Notes: generated by a model not told the origin, from the sequence alone. A stretch of 64,000 bases of DNA from Brachionus manjavacas (GCA_019054805.1 JAHQIY010000010.1:1409501-1473500); one strand, 5' to 3'; shown: positions 1 through 9,751, counted from the stretch's first letter. Numbers and translations are program-made.

Positions 1-879
1 TCCAGCAGTCAAGTACTGGTATTTTTTTATATTCCTAACTCTGGTGGTCATGATTTCCACCGTGTTCTGACAAAAAGTCTTGCTCTTCATGGCCAACAAA
101 AGTCTTGCCGAAGCCTAATCGATGTCAAAATTTTATCTCTATTCAATTCAGAAAAAAAAATAAGAAAATTCAATCATGTTCAGTCATTTTCAAACAATCA
201 ATACGAAACTAGTTGGTTGTTTAGCAATGGAACTTTTAGCACGGCATGCAATACTCACTCAAATTTGCACCAATTTAAATACTGTATTTTTAATTTGTAT
301 TCTAATTTGGAGTCAAAAAACGAATTTTATTTTCTAACTATAATTAGACACCCAGTTAAAAGATATTTGGATGAATGGGAGCATTCAAAAAAAAAGAAAA
401 TCTGGAAAAAACAAAGTGCTGAGTTGCCTTGCCACTCCATAAACTTTACTAAATGTCTCAATACTGAAAACAAATCAACCTATTTAAGCTTGAACGAGTT
501 TATCACTTGTGAATTTAATTTGGCAAATAATAGGCAAACAAGAATGCTGACCCAGATGCAAGCTGGCTGTGAAAAGATCTCAGATGAACTAAGTCTGGAG
601 CAGGCTAAAGATAATTTAAGAAAAATTCATTTTTTTGTTTTAAATGAATTTCAATCTTTATCGCAAAAATTGTTTGAAAAAATGTTCCCAGGTGTGAGAT
701 TTTTTCGAAATTTACCATTAAAAATGAACAAAGCAAAGGTATTAATTAAGGGATGTTCAAGTGCTCAAATAGCTCAATTAGTTAAAAAAATAGAGGAAAT
801 CAATTCATTAGATATGGAGCTGTATAAATTTGCAATTAATTTATTTTTCAAAAGGCTTAATAATTACGGAATTATTTAG
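1..879 (+). CDS. Heparan-sulfate 6-O-sulfotransferase-like protein, C-terminal part (5' partial)
   Basis: The frame is open from base 1 to the TAG at 877-879 (292 codons), so the gene starts left of the window. HS6ST enzymes are Golgi type II membrane proteins that move sulfate from PAPS to the 6-O position of glucosamine in heparan sulfate. Landmarks of the family are visible in order. A 5'-phosphosulfate loop equivalent reads YIPNSGG (about residues 10-16). A 3'-phosphate-binding segment reads IIRHPVKRYLDEWEHSKK (about residues 114-131). A conserved downstream block reads EFNLANNRQTRMLTQ (about residues 171-185). The family's 5' loop normally reads HIQKTGG, with the lysine contacting PAPS. 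Here Lys-Thr is replaced by Asn-Ser, so activity is doubtful or the protein has diverged in role. The fold assignment is firm, but the exact paralogue and activity are not. AATAAA lies just downstream, near 924. Confidence 0.82.
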   Translation, partial: SSSQVLVFFYIPNSGGHDFHRVLTKSLALHGQQKSCRSLIDVKILSLFNSEKKIRKFNHVQSFSNNQYETSWLFSNGTFSTACNTHSNLHQFKYCIFNLYSNLESKNEFYFLTIIRHPVKRYLDEWEHSKKKKIWKKQSAELPCHSINFTKCLNTENKSTYLSLNEFITCEFNLANNRQTRMLTQMQAGCEKISDELSLEQAKDNLRKIHFFVLNEFQSLSQKLFEKMFPGVRFFRNLPLKMNKAKVLIKGCSSAQIAQLVKKIEEINSLDMELYKFAINLFFKRLNNYGII

Positions 880-1188
880 AAAATATTTAATAATTATTCT
901 ATACTTTTAATTAGTTTTTTTTAAATAAAAACAATTTTTTAGACAAATTGTATGTTTATTTTTCTAAATTTTAATAATTTATTTATTTAAGTCCTTTTTA
1001 TTTGAGAGTTAAAATTATTTTTTTTACTGAATTGTCTAAAAGTCGCCTGTCTCAAGTCGAATCCAAGTCAAAGACTTGACTTAAACTAAGCTGCGAAATT
1101 ACATTGCAATTAACTCATATGTTGAATTCCTACTTATATGAATATCAAGAATAACTTAAACTTTGTCTAAATACTAGAAACAGTTTGG
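880..1188. other. Intergenic AT-rich spacer with AAGTC-rich patch
   Basis: No coding signal is visible. A patch at about 1040-1090 carries several copies of AAGTC/GACTT (for example AAGTCAAAGACTTGACTT). It resembles the interior of the AAGTC-type MITEs found intact at 37379-37517 and 43218-43461, and is probably a decayed copy. Confidence 0.4.
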
Positions 1189-1401
1189 CTCTCAAAAAAT
1201 TTTATTGCGCGACTCATGAACATGATCAGCATCAAATTGATTATTTTTTAAAGCAGCTCTTTTTTTTGATTGAGTAGCTTGAAAATCAAAAGGAGATATA
1301 GGGCGAGTTTGTTGTGGAGCCACTTCGTATGTTTCTTCACTACTAGGTTCGGTGTCCTCCGAACTTGTCGTATTCGAAGAGTATGTGTCGGGATACATCA
1401 T
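1189..1401 (-). CDS. Hypothetical small acidic/basic protein, 69 aa
   Basis: I do not recognise this gene. The ORF reads from ATG at 1401 to TGA at 1189-1191. The first ~28 residues are rich in Ser, Thr and Glu (SSEDTEPSSEETYE). The second half is basic and includes SKKRAALKNN. It is less AT-rich than its surroundings, which argues for coding, and an AATAAA sits over the last codons, as in a compact 3' end. It could equally be one exon of a longer minus-strand gene. It lies immediately downstream of a LINE 3' end (1435-2182) on the same strand, so a transposon-derived or co-transcribed origin cannot be excluded. Confidence 0.3.
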
Positions 1402-1434
1402 TTTTCAATAGTTTTATTAATGAATTAGCAAAGT

Positions 1435-2182
1435 AAATTATTATTTTATTTTATTTTATTTATTTGTTTTCTGTACCGAGCAAGAGCTCCTTCAGAATAA
1501 GTTAAAAATAAAATTAAAAAACAAAATAAAAATAAAATTAAAGTTAATAAAATTAGATAAAAAAAAAGAATCAAAATAGAGTAAATTAGCTAAAAAAATG
1601 AAAGTTGAAAAGACATAAATTGGAAAAGATTGTTACATGTGGCACATGTTAAAATAGTTCAAGTTTCAGGAAAAAAAAGAAGAAATAGTAAGGTAGCAAT
1701 TACACAATGGATTTGGGTATTCAATATATCTTGATTCGAAACCTTCTTTGTATTCTTTCACCAGTCTTTCAACCAATGGAATAGAATGACTCAGTCCTGT
1801 CCCAACATATCTCTCACTAAACTCAAAAAGACGATCCGAGACTGTTAGTAATTTTAGTTTATTAAAAGCTTCATGTTGCACGATGTTGGAGGGAGTATCA
1901 TATTTTAACTTAAGGATAGATCTTACTGCTGTATTCTGAATTGCTTGTAGTTTTTTGATATTATTTTCTGAAAATGAATTCAAGCAAGGAAAAGAATAGT
2001 CTAAAATCGATCCGACTAAAGATTTATATAAATTTCCTAGTGTGTTTTGATTGAGACCCCATTTTTTGATTGACAATTTCTTAATAATATTTAGCCTTTT
2101 GTTGCAGCGTTCTTTAATTTCGTCTACTAGTATATTAAAGTTTAACTTAGAATCAAATTTAATACCAAGAAACTATATAAAG
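1435..2182 (-). mobile_element. 5'-truncated non-LTR retrotransposon (LINE) 3' end with RT C-terminal fragment
   Basis: On the minus strand the fragment reads from about 2182, beginning FLGIKFDSKLNFNILVDE, through KSLVGSILDYSFPCLNSF and KLQAIQNTAVRSIL, to a stop near 1666. These are the YLG-box and the thumb/C-terminal region of jockey/CR1-type reverse transcriptases. The YADD catalytic core is missing, as expected for 5' truncation. A 3' UTR of about 165 nt follows. It ends in the tail motif AGGAGCTCTTGCTCGGTACAG and an A/T-rich tail of AAATAAATAAAATAAA type at 1435-1500. A related decayed copy lies at 56645-57065 and the tail recurs across the window. This copy is dead. Confidence 0.8.
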
Positions 2183-2907
2183 TATATAGATTAGTAAAGC
2201 TAAGAGAATTTATAACCTATGTTTGATCGAGTTTAATAAATTAATCTTTATCAAAATATTGAGGAACTATTCAATTATATCAAGTGTTAATTATATCTAG
2301 TTAATTAATAATTTTATCTAGGTGTTAAATTTTTTATCTATTAAAAAATTTTTTTATATAGTACATTTAATACATTTTATCTAGTAAGTTCATCTTTTTA
2401 TATTGTATACATTAATATTATGTGGTTTAATTTTAGGGTTAATTTTCTTAAACAGAAATTATATTTGTGATTATTTATAAATTAAACAATAATCTTTTTC
2501 TTTATTGAATTTTTAAAATATCTCTTAAAAAATAATTATTTTCGAATAATGAAATGATTGAATCATCGAATTGTCGAATAATCGAAACATTGGTTTTAAC
2601 TCAATTTTGTCCATGACTGACTTTGTTAGCTCTATCTTATGGTTCAGCTTCAACCAAGAGGTTATTTGATCCCAATGGTCTCCCGAAACGTCTTTGAGGG
2701 AGAGATTTTCAGCTATTGCTTGATTTCGAAGGCTTCATTTCTTCAAATTTTTTTATAAATAATTAAATTAACAAATTAATTTTTAATTTTATTTTTTAAC
2801 TAAAAAAAATATGATTATCAATGATTTAATTTCAAACCCATTGATTCAAATTAATCTCAATTTGAGAAATCTCGATTTAAGTATGTCCAATATAAGAAAA
2901 GAGGCTA
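2183..2907. other. Non-coding spacer
   Basis: AT-rich sequence with no ORF, TIR or conserved motif that I can recognise. Stretches such as 2280-2410 contain loosely repeated TTATCTA(G/T)T words. Confidence 0.4.
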
Positions 2908-3065
2908 TACAGTCGAACCTCGCAATAGCGAAACTCTTTATAACGTAAACCTCTTTTTGACGTACCTTCAAAAAAGAACCAAATGAAGTACATATAATTT
3001 GATTGTAGATTTATCTCTTTATAACGAAACCTCGATATAACAAAGAAAAAATTTACACCTAAACT
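2908..3065. mobile_element. Solo end of a pogo/Tigger-like DNA transposon
   Basis: TA followed by CAGTCGAACCTCGCAATAGC at 2908-2929 matches the termini typical of pogo/Tigger elements (CAGTCGAACCTCG...). Internal repeats of CTCTTTATAACG and CCTCGATATAAC follow at about 2931-2945 and 3014-3042. No inverted partner end is visible nearby, so this looks like a single remaining end. Confidence 0.55.
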
Positions 3066-3120
3066 ATAATCAAGAAAAATATAAGTACTCATTTTTTTAT
3101 TTAGTTTTTTTTTTCTTGTC

Positions 3121-4020
3121 TACAGTCGAGTCTGGATAAAACGATGTGTTTGGGCGGAAAAAATGGACATCGTATTAACCAATATCTTATTAATCAAATT
3201 TGCATGTTAAAGGATGGGAAGAAAAAAATGAAAATAAATTTTTTTTAATGAAATCATTGTTTATTATAAAATAAAAAATAAATTAAAAAGAAAAATATTT
3301 ATCAATTTTACTTTGAAAAGACTAATCGACGCTACAAAATTGATCCATTTAGACAACTGATCAATGAATAAAGAACAGTCTTCGTTCTTTTGGTCAAAAT
3401 ACAATCGTAGTTTATTTATGCAATAGTTTGAAAGGTAATTTTGTGCCTTTTTTTTAAATCCGTTTAACCATCCATTGCGAGCTTTAAAATCAGTTTGATT
3501 TAGCATAGTTGCATATTTAATAGCCTGGACTTGAATCAACGGACTGTTAAAAGTAATACTTTTATTTGACATAACTGATTTGAACCAGTGATCAAGGACC
3601 TCTTCAATTTTAACATAATCAGAACTCCTCATTCTTTTAGAGCTAGGATTGATTAAATTATTTTCAAAAAGTTTTTTATCTTTTTCTGATTCTCTTTATT
3701 AGAAGAAACAGTACTCTGAGGTCTTTTATATTTTTTCACAAGTTCTGTGACAGTGCGATTATATTTATTAAAATCATTCGAAATTTCAAAATTTTTTGTT
3801 TAAAAGATCAATATCGTATTAAAAACGATGAATTAGCACTGATTTGTTTGTTTTTATCTGAATAAACCTATCGTATTAATTAGATATCGTATTAAAGAAA
3901 CATCGTATTAACAAATAAATTTAAAATGTATAATATTGGGGATTGTAAATTATGAAAAAAAATATCGTTATAAAGCGAGTATCGTATTAATCAGCATCGT
4001 TATAATAAGACTCGACTGTA
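3121..4020 (-). mobile_element. pogo/Tigger-like element, internally deleted
   Basis: The element is bounded by TA dinucleotides (3121-3122 and 4019-4020) and by inverted termini CAGTCGAGTCT (3123-) and AGACTCGACTG (-4018). Its length is about 896 bp. It contains a minus-strand transposase N-terminal fragment (3264-3800). The DDE catalytic region is absent, so this copy cannot move itself. TA target duplication and a CENP-B-type DNA-binding region are family hallmarks of pogo/Tigger. Confidence 0.8.
3264..3800 (-). pseudogene. pogo-type transposase N-terminus (CENP-B/Tc5 HTH), broken
   Basis: The minus-strand ORF 3632-3264 contains the CENP-B/Tc5-type HTH signature: VLDHWFKSVMSNKSITF, then ATMLNQTDFKARNGWLNGFKK. 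The second block matches the FKASNGWLxxFKKR pattern of the family. Upstream in another frame (about 3800-3650) is a preceding Psq-like HTH region containing YNRTVTELVKKYKRPQSTVS, separated by a frameshift or stop. No DDE triad follows. The last ~25 residues are hydrophobic read-through. This is a dead transposase fragment. Confidence 0.75.
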
Positions 4021-4122
4021 TCAAATAATATTTTAATCTAGTAGAAAATATTTCTATATAGTGTTTTGTCATTTTATCTATTAGTTAATAAAATTATCAA
4101 GTTGATTTCATCCTTTTAGTAG

Positions 4123-4366
4123 TGTTGAACGCGGACAGAGCTAACCGGTCCAAAAACGGGCGGTTCATCGCGGTTGAAGGCCCGTTTATTTTCGCGGGCT
4201 AATTTTTGGCCCGTTTAATTAACATTTAAAAAAAAAACGGGCGGTCAAATAACCGGCCAGATTTTTGGCGGGCGTTTATTTTGCCTGTCAACTTAATAAC
4301 CAAAATAAACGGGCCAGAGTCGGCCCGCCAAAATTGGAACGGTCAATGAATTGGAACGGTCAATGA
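4123..4366. mobile_element. GC-rich hAT-like transposon end
   Basis: TAGTAGTGTTGAACGCGG at 4123 starts a GC-rich island full of GGGCGG, GGCCCG and CCGG words in an otherwise AT-rich region. hAT elements commonly end in (C/T)AGTGTTG. Related ends occur at 30720-30797 (inverted, ...CGCTCAACACCAG) and 33830-33958 (inverted, ...GCATCCAACACTACT). Only one terminus is evident here, and no transposase is present. Confidence 0.5.
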
Positions 4367-4959
4367 TTAATAAGATATTGGTTAATACGATGTCCATTTT
4401 TTCCGCCCAAACACATCGTTTTATTTTTAGATTTAGTTAATTACATTTTGTTTGAAAACAGATAGTTTGAATTGTTTATCTTCGGGTAGGTCGAATATTC
4501 GAATGGTCTTTAATGCTGTAACATTCAAATATAATTTTTTATTCTATTTTTACAAAGTCACAATTTCTCTAATTAAGTTTTTCAATTAGCAGAATTATCT
4601 CTCACAAACCAATGCCTGGACTTTTAATTAATATTTTTTTTTATTAGTTATTTTTATTTAAAAATTAATTTAAAAAGGCTTCGAGCTAACATTCGAAAAG
4701 AGCCCAAACTGCACATTCGAAGTAAAGCTTCTTCTGCCCAGTAAATTAAAAAAAAATCATTATTAAAATTTAAATTCAATATGTTAGATTTAATTATTAA
4801 TTTTTATTAAATAAAATAAAAATGATAGTATTTATTAGCTTTTGCTAAGAAATAATATAATTTTTTTAAACAAAATAAAAATATAATAAATAAGAATAAT
4901 TTTTTTACCATTTAAAATTAAATTTGGAGCATCAATTAAAAATTCTTGAACTTAAAACC

Positions 4960-6213
4960 AATTTGGTTTCACAATCAACTCATCTTGCAACCACGCAGTC
5001 TTCACTTTAAAAAAAATAATTTCAAACTTTACAAAAAAAAATAAACCTGTGTATGCATGTGCGATAGATGCAAGCAAAGCATTCGATAAGGTAAATAGAA
5101 CGATTTTATTTAACAAACTTACCGAAAAACTGAACCCATTAATTTGGAGAAGCCTAAAAAATTACTATGACAATTCCTTAGCTTATGTTACAAATCAAAA
5201 TGAAATAAGCAGCATATTTAAAACCTCAGTTGGAGTAAAGCAAGGAGGCCCATTATCACCGAAACCGTTTTCAATTTACATTGAAGATCTAGTAGAACTA
5301 ATTGAGAGCGAAAATTTAGGGCTAAAAATTGGTAATCAACTGGTTGGAATCATACTCTATGCAGATGATATTTTAATTCTTAGTCAAGATAAGGAAAAAT
5401 TACAGAGGACACTTAAAATATGCGAAGAATTCGGAAAAAAAATTTAATTAAATTTAACCCAGATAAAACACAATTAATAATCTTTGGCAACAAAAAACAA
5501 AGGAACGAAATTAAAATGAATCAAAAAAGAATAGAAAAAGTTAATAAAATAAAATATCTTGGTGTAATGGTCAACTCCAAAAACAATAATAATGATCATG
5601 TAGATTCAAGAATCAAAAGCACCATAAGAAGCTTTTACACTACAAACAACCTTTGCATCACAAATGTACAAATGAAGTCAAGCATAAAAGTTATGCTTTT
5701 TAAAACACTATGTAGACCAAAACTTTCCTATGTATGCGAACCTTTAAAGATAAATTCAAGTAATATAAGAAAACTTAAAAGTACAGAGGAAACCTTGATT
5801 AAAAAAATACTTCAACTTAGTAAAAAATCGAGAACATCGAGATTAATGGCGGATCTAAAAATGGAAACTACTGACAAGATGTTACTTAAAAGAAAATTGA
5901 ACTTTGTAAAGAAGCTAAATTCAAACCCTTACACAAGAACACTAATCAATGGATTAATCGAGGAGACCAAAAGAAACGAAGAAAAAATTAGTAAAAAGTC
6001 AATCTTAAGTGAGCTAGAAGGAATCTTTTCATGTGAAATTAGAAACAGCAAAGAACTAAGCAAACTCTGCGATAGTAAAGTAAAAGAAATGCGTCGAGAG
6101 AGAAAGGAGTAAGAGAAAGATGGAATTATTGAATCCTTAAGATTCTGCTTAAATTCAAACTTAGCTAATAAAAAAAACAAACAAATACTTGAGCTCCTGA
6201 CTAAATCGTACTA
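4960..6213 (+). pseudogene. Non-LTR reverse transcriptase, frameshifted and interrupted
   Basis: The RT palm is readable from about 4960 (QFGFTINSSCNHAVFTLKK) through YACAIDASKAFDKVNR (motif A), GVKQGGPLSPKPFSIYIEDL (motif B) and ILYADDILIL (catalytic YADD, near 5356-5385). At about 5435-5441 a run of A residues carries a one-base frameshift, after which the protein resumes as FNPDKTQLIIFG and KYLGVMVN. An in-frame TAA at 6110-6112 interrupts the C-terminus, which otherwise continues (GIIESLRFCLNSNLANKK) to TAA at about 6211-6213. The endonuclease and ORF1 are absent. This is a recent but inactive LINE copy, CR1/L2/jockey-like by motif. A decayed relative follows at 6715-7165. Confidence 0.88.
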
Positions 6214-6240
6214 ATAAAACTAAATCTGGAAAAATACTTA

Positions 6241-6420
6241 CATAATGCTTTTGAACATCCAGCAAATGCGAAGATGAAGTTACGAATATTGACGTCCATC
6301 GTTGAAGTGGTTCGGATCGATCTTGGCTTAAATTGTTTGCCTGTTGTTCTCCTAGCTCGACTTGATCGTGATTTGAGTCCTTGAGTGATTCGGTCGCAAA
6401 AATAGAAAAAAAAACAGAAA
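6241..6420 (-). other. Possible exon-like open segment, minus strand
   Basis: Between the RT C-terminus and the LINE tail is a patch richer in GC than its surroundings. On the minus strand it is open in two frames, and it is followed by a good splice-donor match (TAT|GTAAGTAT) at about 6241. One frame includes the segments LGEQQANNLSQDRSEP and SSSHLLDVQKHY. It may be a transduced exon, LINE 3' UTR or chance. I do not recognise the protein. Confidence 0.2.
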
Positions 6421-6714
6421 CTTTACAAACTAGTAACATGAATAATAATTTAGAAAATTAAAGAAAAAAAAAAAAAAAATTATGAACATTTAAAATTCGC
6501 TATGGAAATGTACTCTTTTTTGTCTTACTTTATCTTATTTTTTTTTTTACATCGCCTACAAGGCGTTCATTGAATAAACTAATATTTGTTTTAAACAAAA
6601 TAAAAATAAAATAAATAAGAATAATTTTTTTACCATTTAAAATTAAATTTGGAGCGTCAATTAAAAATTCTTGAACTTGTTCAACGCAAAAATCCGGTAA
6701 TTGATTTTCTCTGT

Positions 6715-7165
6715 TTATTTCAATCCTTTAGACTCTATTAGCAATGTAAAATACTTCGGTTCCGAGATTAAGAGTCTTTTTTCAAAGAATTATGTCAAAG
6801 TTAACCGAGTTCGTCTAAAAATTTAAGAAAAAAGAAAGAACTTTGACCTTAATGGGCCAAAGCTTGTATGATTTCAAAAATTATTATTACAGGAGAAAAT
6901 GATGAAGATTAACTCTCAAGCTATTAAAAGTAATCTCAATCATCTTTTCAAATGAATACGATATTTTAAAATGGTGGAAAGATAAAAATAAAGAATTACC
7001 TATAATGGCAAACTATGATTGCCAAACACCTTTAATGATTAATGCCTCTCAGTTAAGGTTCAGAAAAATCTATTTCAATTAAATTTCTTACTTTTGATAA
7101 AAATTGGACACAATTTCATTCAAACACACTACAAGAACTACTATGCTTAAGTTCTTGGACAAGAT
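6715..7165 (+). pseudogene. Decayed RT C-terminal relic
   Basis: SISNVKYFGSEI (about 6735-6772) matches the YLG box of LINE RTs, followed by NYVKVNRVRLK. Later short readable pieces in shifting frames (for example MANYDCQTPLMINASQLRFRKIYFN near 7002-7080) look like the RT C-terminal region. Multiple stops and frameshifts are present. The family is probably the same broad group as the LINE at 4957-6588. Confidence 0.5.
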
Positions 7166-7311
7166 AAAAAATTAAATCTTTATCAATAAAATTTTAAATA
7201 CAATTAAGTTTATTTTGTTTAAAAATCAATTTCCCATGAGAAAATAAAAAAAAAATAAAGTTATATCAAGAGTTCTTTTTTTGGTCTTCTTAAATTTTTT
7301 TTAAATACATA

Positions 7312-7380
7312 ATTCTTGACCGGTTATTTATTTTAGCCGGTTTATTAGATTTCTAATCGGCCGACCTGTCCTGGCTTTCA
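7312..7380. repeat. GC-rich CCGG-containing fragment, possible hAT end
   Basis: GACCGGTTATTTATTTTAGCCGG and CGGCCGACCTG occur within an AT-rich context. The word use resembles the GC-rich ends at 4123, 30720 and 33830, but no AGTGTTG terminus is present. Confidence 0.3.
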
Positions 7381-7385
7381 AATAG

Positions 7386-7568
7386 TCATACCATTATACA
7401 AGCCACACGAAAGTCACATTGGAATGGGCAGAACCAAATAACTTCTACGGGAAACAGTTTGGTCAAAGAAATTCACATAATTGTTGTACCAAGAGTCCAA
7501 AACAAAATCCATGTGAGTTAGAAAACGAAAAAGCAGAAGAAAACCATAAAAGAACTAATAATAATTAA
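7386..7568 (+). other. Unrecognised 60-codon open segment without Met
   Basis: The frame is open from just after a TAG (7383-7385) to TAA at 7566-7568. It has non-random composition: the segments VTLEWAEPNNFYGKQFGQRN and CCTKSPKQNPCE carry three Cys, and the C-terminus is charged. Base composition is less AT-rich than the flanks. No initiator Met is in frame. It could be an exon or a transposon ORF fragment. I assign no function. Confidence 0.25.
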
Positions 7569-7649
7569 ACAAAGCTGTAACGCTTGACAAAATGGTTCTG
7601 GTCAAACAGAAACAGGAAACAGAATAAGACTTAATTTTCATTCCGAATC

Positions 7650-8522
7650 TATTTTGTTTAGTTTTTTGTGTTTTAATTACAAAATTTATCCACTGTTGAA
7701 ATAACATTGAAAAAGTGCGATGTTTCAAATATTTTTTTCAGTTTCAAAAAAAAAAATATTTTAAGTTAATATTGCAAGCATTTTCATATTTTGAATAAAA
7801 CTCTCTAGTGAAATAGAATGAATTTAATTTTTAATTAGAAATTTAAAAAAATGAAATTGAAAATTCTTTTCTTAACTTTTAAATAATTTATTTATTTATT
7901 TTTTATCTGTACCGAGCTTATGCTCTTTCAGAATTAAAATATTTGAAAAAAAATAAAAATTAAAAAACGAATAAAAATAAATAATTAAATAATTTAAATT
8001 TTTAAATTAAAAAATAATTAACCTACTGTATAAAAGGATTAAAATGATATATGGATTATTTAATTGTGACTGATAGTCCAAAATAAAATATATGATAAAA
8101 TAGATGATAAAATTTCAAAATAGGTGAACAACTTTAGGATTAGGTGAACTAATAGTTCATAAAATCTGAGAACAAGAATTGTTCCAGTAACAAGTGAACC
8201 ACAGTTTACCTAACCGACTAGAACTGAAAAACTTTCTTTTTTCTTTTTAGACTTTCGTTTGGTGAATTTTAACATTTAATTTAAAAATTAGGAAAACAGA
8301 GAGTGGACAATTTCTACAAATATTATCTTAAGGATCATTATATCACAAATCTAAAGTCAAAATTTATAAAATAAAAAACCGAAGTATTCCATTCTTGCAA
8401 AATTAACTTAAAATTTTTTTTTTTTGAAACTGACCAAAAATATTTTAAAAATCGGACCTTTTCAATTTTATTTCAACAGTGGATACATTTTGTAAGTCAA
8501 ACACAAAAAATTAAACTATAAA
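7650..8522. mobile_element. Fold-back element with ~120-bp imperfect inverted repeats
   Basis: The left arm at about 7650-7775 and right arm at about 8395-8522 are inverted copies sharing ATCCACTGTTGAAATAA, CAGTTTCAAAAAAAAAA and TTTTTTGTGTTT blocks, with scattered mismatches. The ~620-bp interior has no coding capacity and includes a LINE-tail motif at 7886-7945, probably a later insertion. Termini and TSD are not clear. It is a non-autonomous fold-back or MITE-like element. Confidence 0.65.
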
Positions 8523-9751
8523 CATTATAGTGAAAAGTTTATATTTTTATTGAAAAATGAACAAAAAAAAGCAAATTAAAATTTTCAGGTTTAGATTAAA
8601 AAAACTAGCTATTTTTTATTAATTTTTAATAATAAATGTCTAAATTTTATGAAACATGATTTTTTTAATCTTCAATTTAGTAGAAAATTATATGAATTTT
8701 TATTTGAAGTAAAATCGAAATCTTGATAAATATTTTGAAATTTTGCAATAAAAATTTCCACTTTGTTTCTCTGGTATGTATTTTAATTAATTTTAAAATA
8801 TCATTTAGAGCCATAATTTGTATATCTGAATGTTGATTTGAAATTTTTCTTTAAAGTTTTCAACTAAAGATATTAGAAGAATCAATTTAAGATCAATTAG
8901 AAAAAAAAATATTTTTTTCAAAATTTAATTAATAAACATTCTATGTTTAACTAAAAAAATGAAAAAAAAGTCTAATTTTATCATTTTTATTACGATTTTA
9001 ATCAATTAACTTTTGATTAAATGATTATTATCATAATCTTTAAGTTGCATATTTAACCTAAATTGAATAATTAAAAAAAACCTTGTAACTTTTTTTGCGG
9101 ACAAATAAATTGCCTATCAGAACAAAGGTCCATTCAAATCAAATTGGATCACAGCTAAGTCAATTGAGATGATTGTTCATTATTTTCCGAAAATAATAAA
9201 AGCGAACTAAATCATAAAAAATAAACAAAAAAAACTAGCTCTAAAGACAAGTCCACCTAATTAAAAAAAAATAGTAAACAGGTCAGGTGACGGCTAAAAA
9301 CTCACTTGTCCGACCTAGCCATTTGTTTAGACTAGAACTTTGAGACGATCTGGCTTCTAAAGCTTCGGTGATGCGCCTGGAAACAGACAGTAACTAAGAC
9401 CATGTCAAGTATTTTGGAGAAAATTTAGTTTTTATTTTTCATCATTATAATTATCATAAATAAATAATTTAATTTAAAAAAAAAAAAGAAAAATTATTTA
9501 GACATTTCCATAACCTAAATTATACTCCATAGAGTTATCTGCTCGAGTTGTCAAAAACACAAAAACACATTAATCATAAAAGTTTAGTTAGAAAAATTTA
9601 AAACCATCCAAAGGACAAGAAAAAAGCGATTATTTAGCATACAATAATAGCTAGTCGAACAAATAAAGTTTATTTTTCAAATATCAAAAAAAAACAAAAA
9701 AAAAAGCATTCTCAAATTGACCAAAACAAGACTTTCACTCGATGATACGCA
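8523..9751. other. Intergenic region upstream of the PP2A B'' gene
   Basis: Very AT-rich with no ORF. A less AT-rich patch at 9290-9410 (containing CAGGTCAGGTGACGGC and GATGCGCCTGGAAACAGAC) could be promoter or 5' UTR sequence for the gene starting at 9752, but no specific element can be assigned. Confidence 0.35.

Larger units (their letters stand above)
3135..4429. repeat. 63-bp perfect inverted repeat pairing two pogo-end copies
   Basis: The subterminal sequence of the pogo element at 3135-3197 (including CGATGTGTTTGGGCGG and ATCGTATTAACCAATATC) recurs in exact inverted orientation at about 4367-4429. The second copy lacks the outermost bases, including the CAGTCGAG terminus. The hAT-like end at 4123-4366 lies between the complete element and this orphan arm. 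The arrangement is consistent with nested insertion or recombination between two elements. Confidence 0.7.
4957..6588 (+). mobile_element. 5'-truncated LINE insertion
   Basis: The segment lies between the two ~92-bp direct repeats. It starts inside an RT palm domain, contains the RT C-terminus to 6213, then a ~370-nt 3' region. It ends with a small hairpin (TCGCCTACAAGGCG, about 6552-6565) and a GAATAAACTAA tail, a typical non-LTR 3' end. Confidence 0.7.
4864..6680. repeat. ~92-bp direct repeat flanking a LINE copy
   Basis: The stretch from TTTTAAACAAAATAAAAA to AAAAATTCTTGAACTT is present at about 4864-4956 and again at about 6589-6679, with roughly two or three differences (for example GGAGCATCAA versus GGAGCGTCAA). 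The two copies bracket an RT-bearing segment, so they look like an exceptionally long target-site duplication or a local duplication into which the LINE falls. Confidence 0.7.

Noticed and set aside
5929..6180. Minus-strand 83-codon ORF
   Set aside because: It is the antisense of the RT C-terminus and hydrophobic because of A-rich coding on the other strand.
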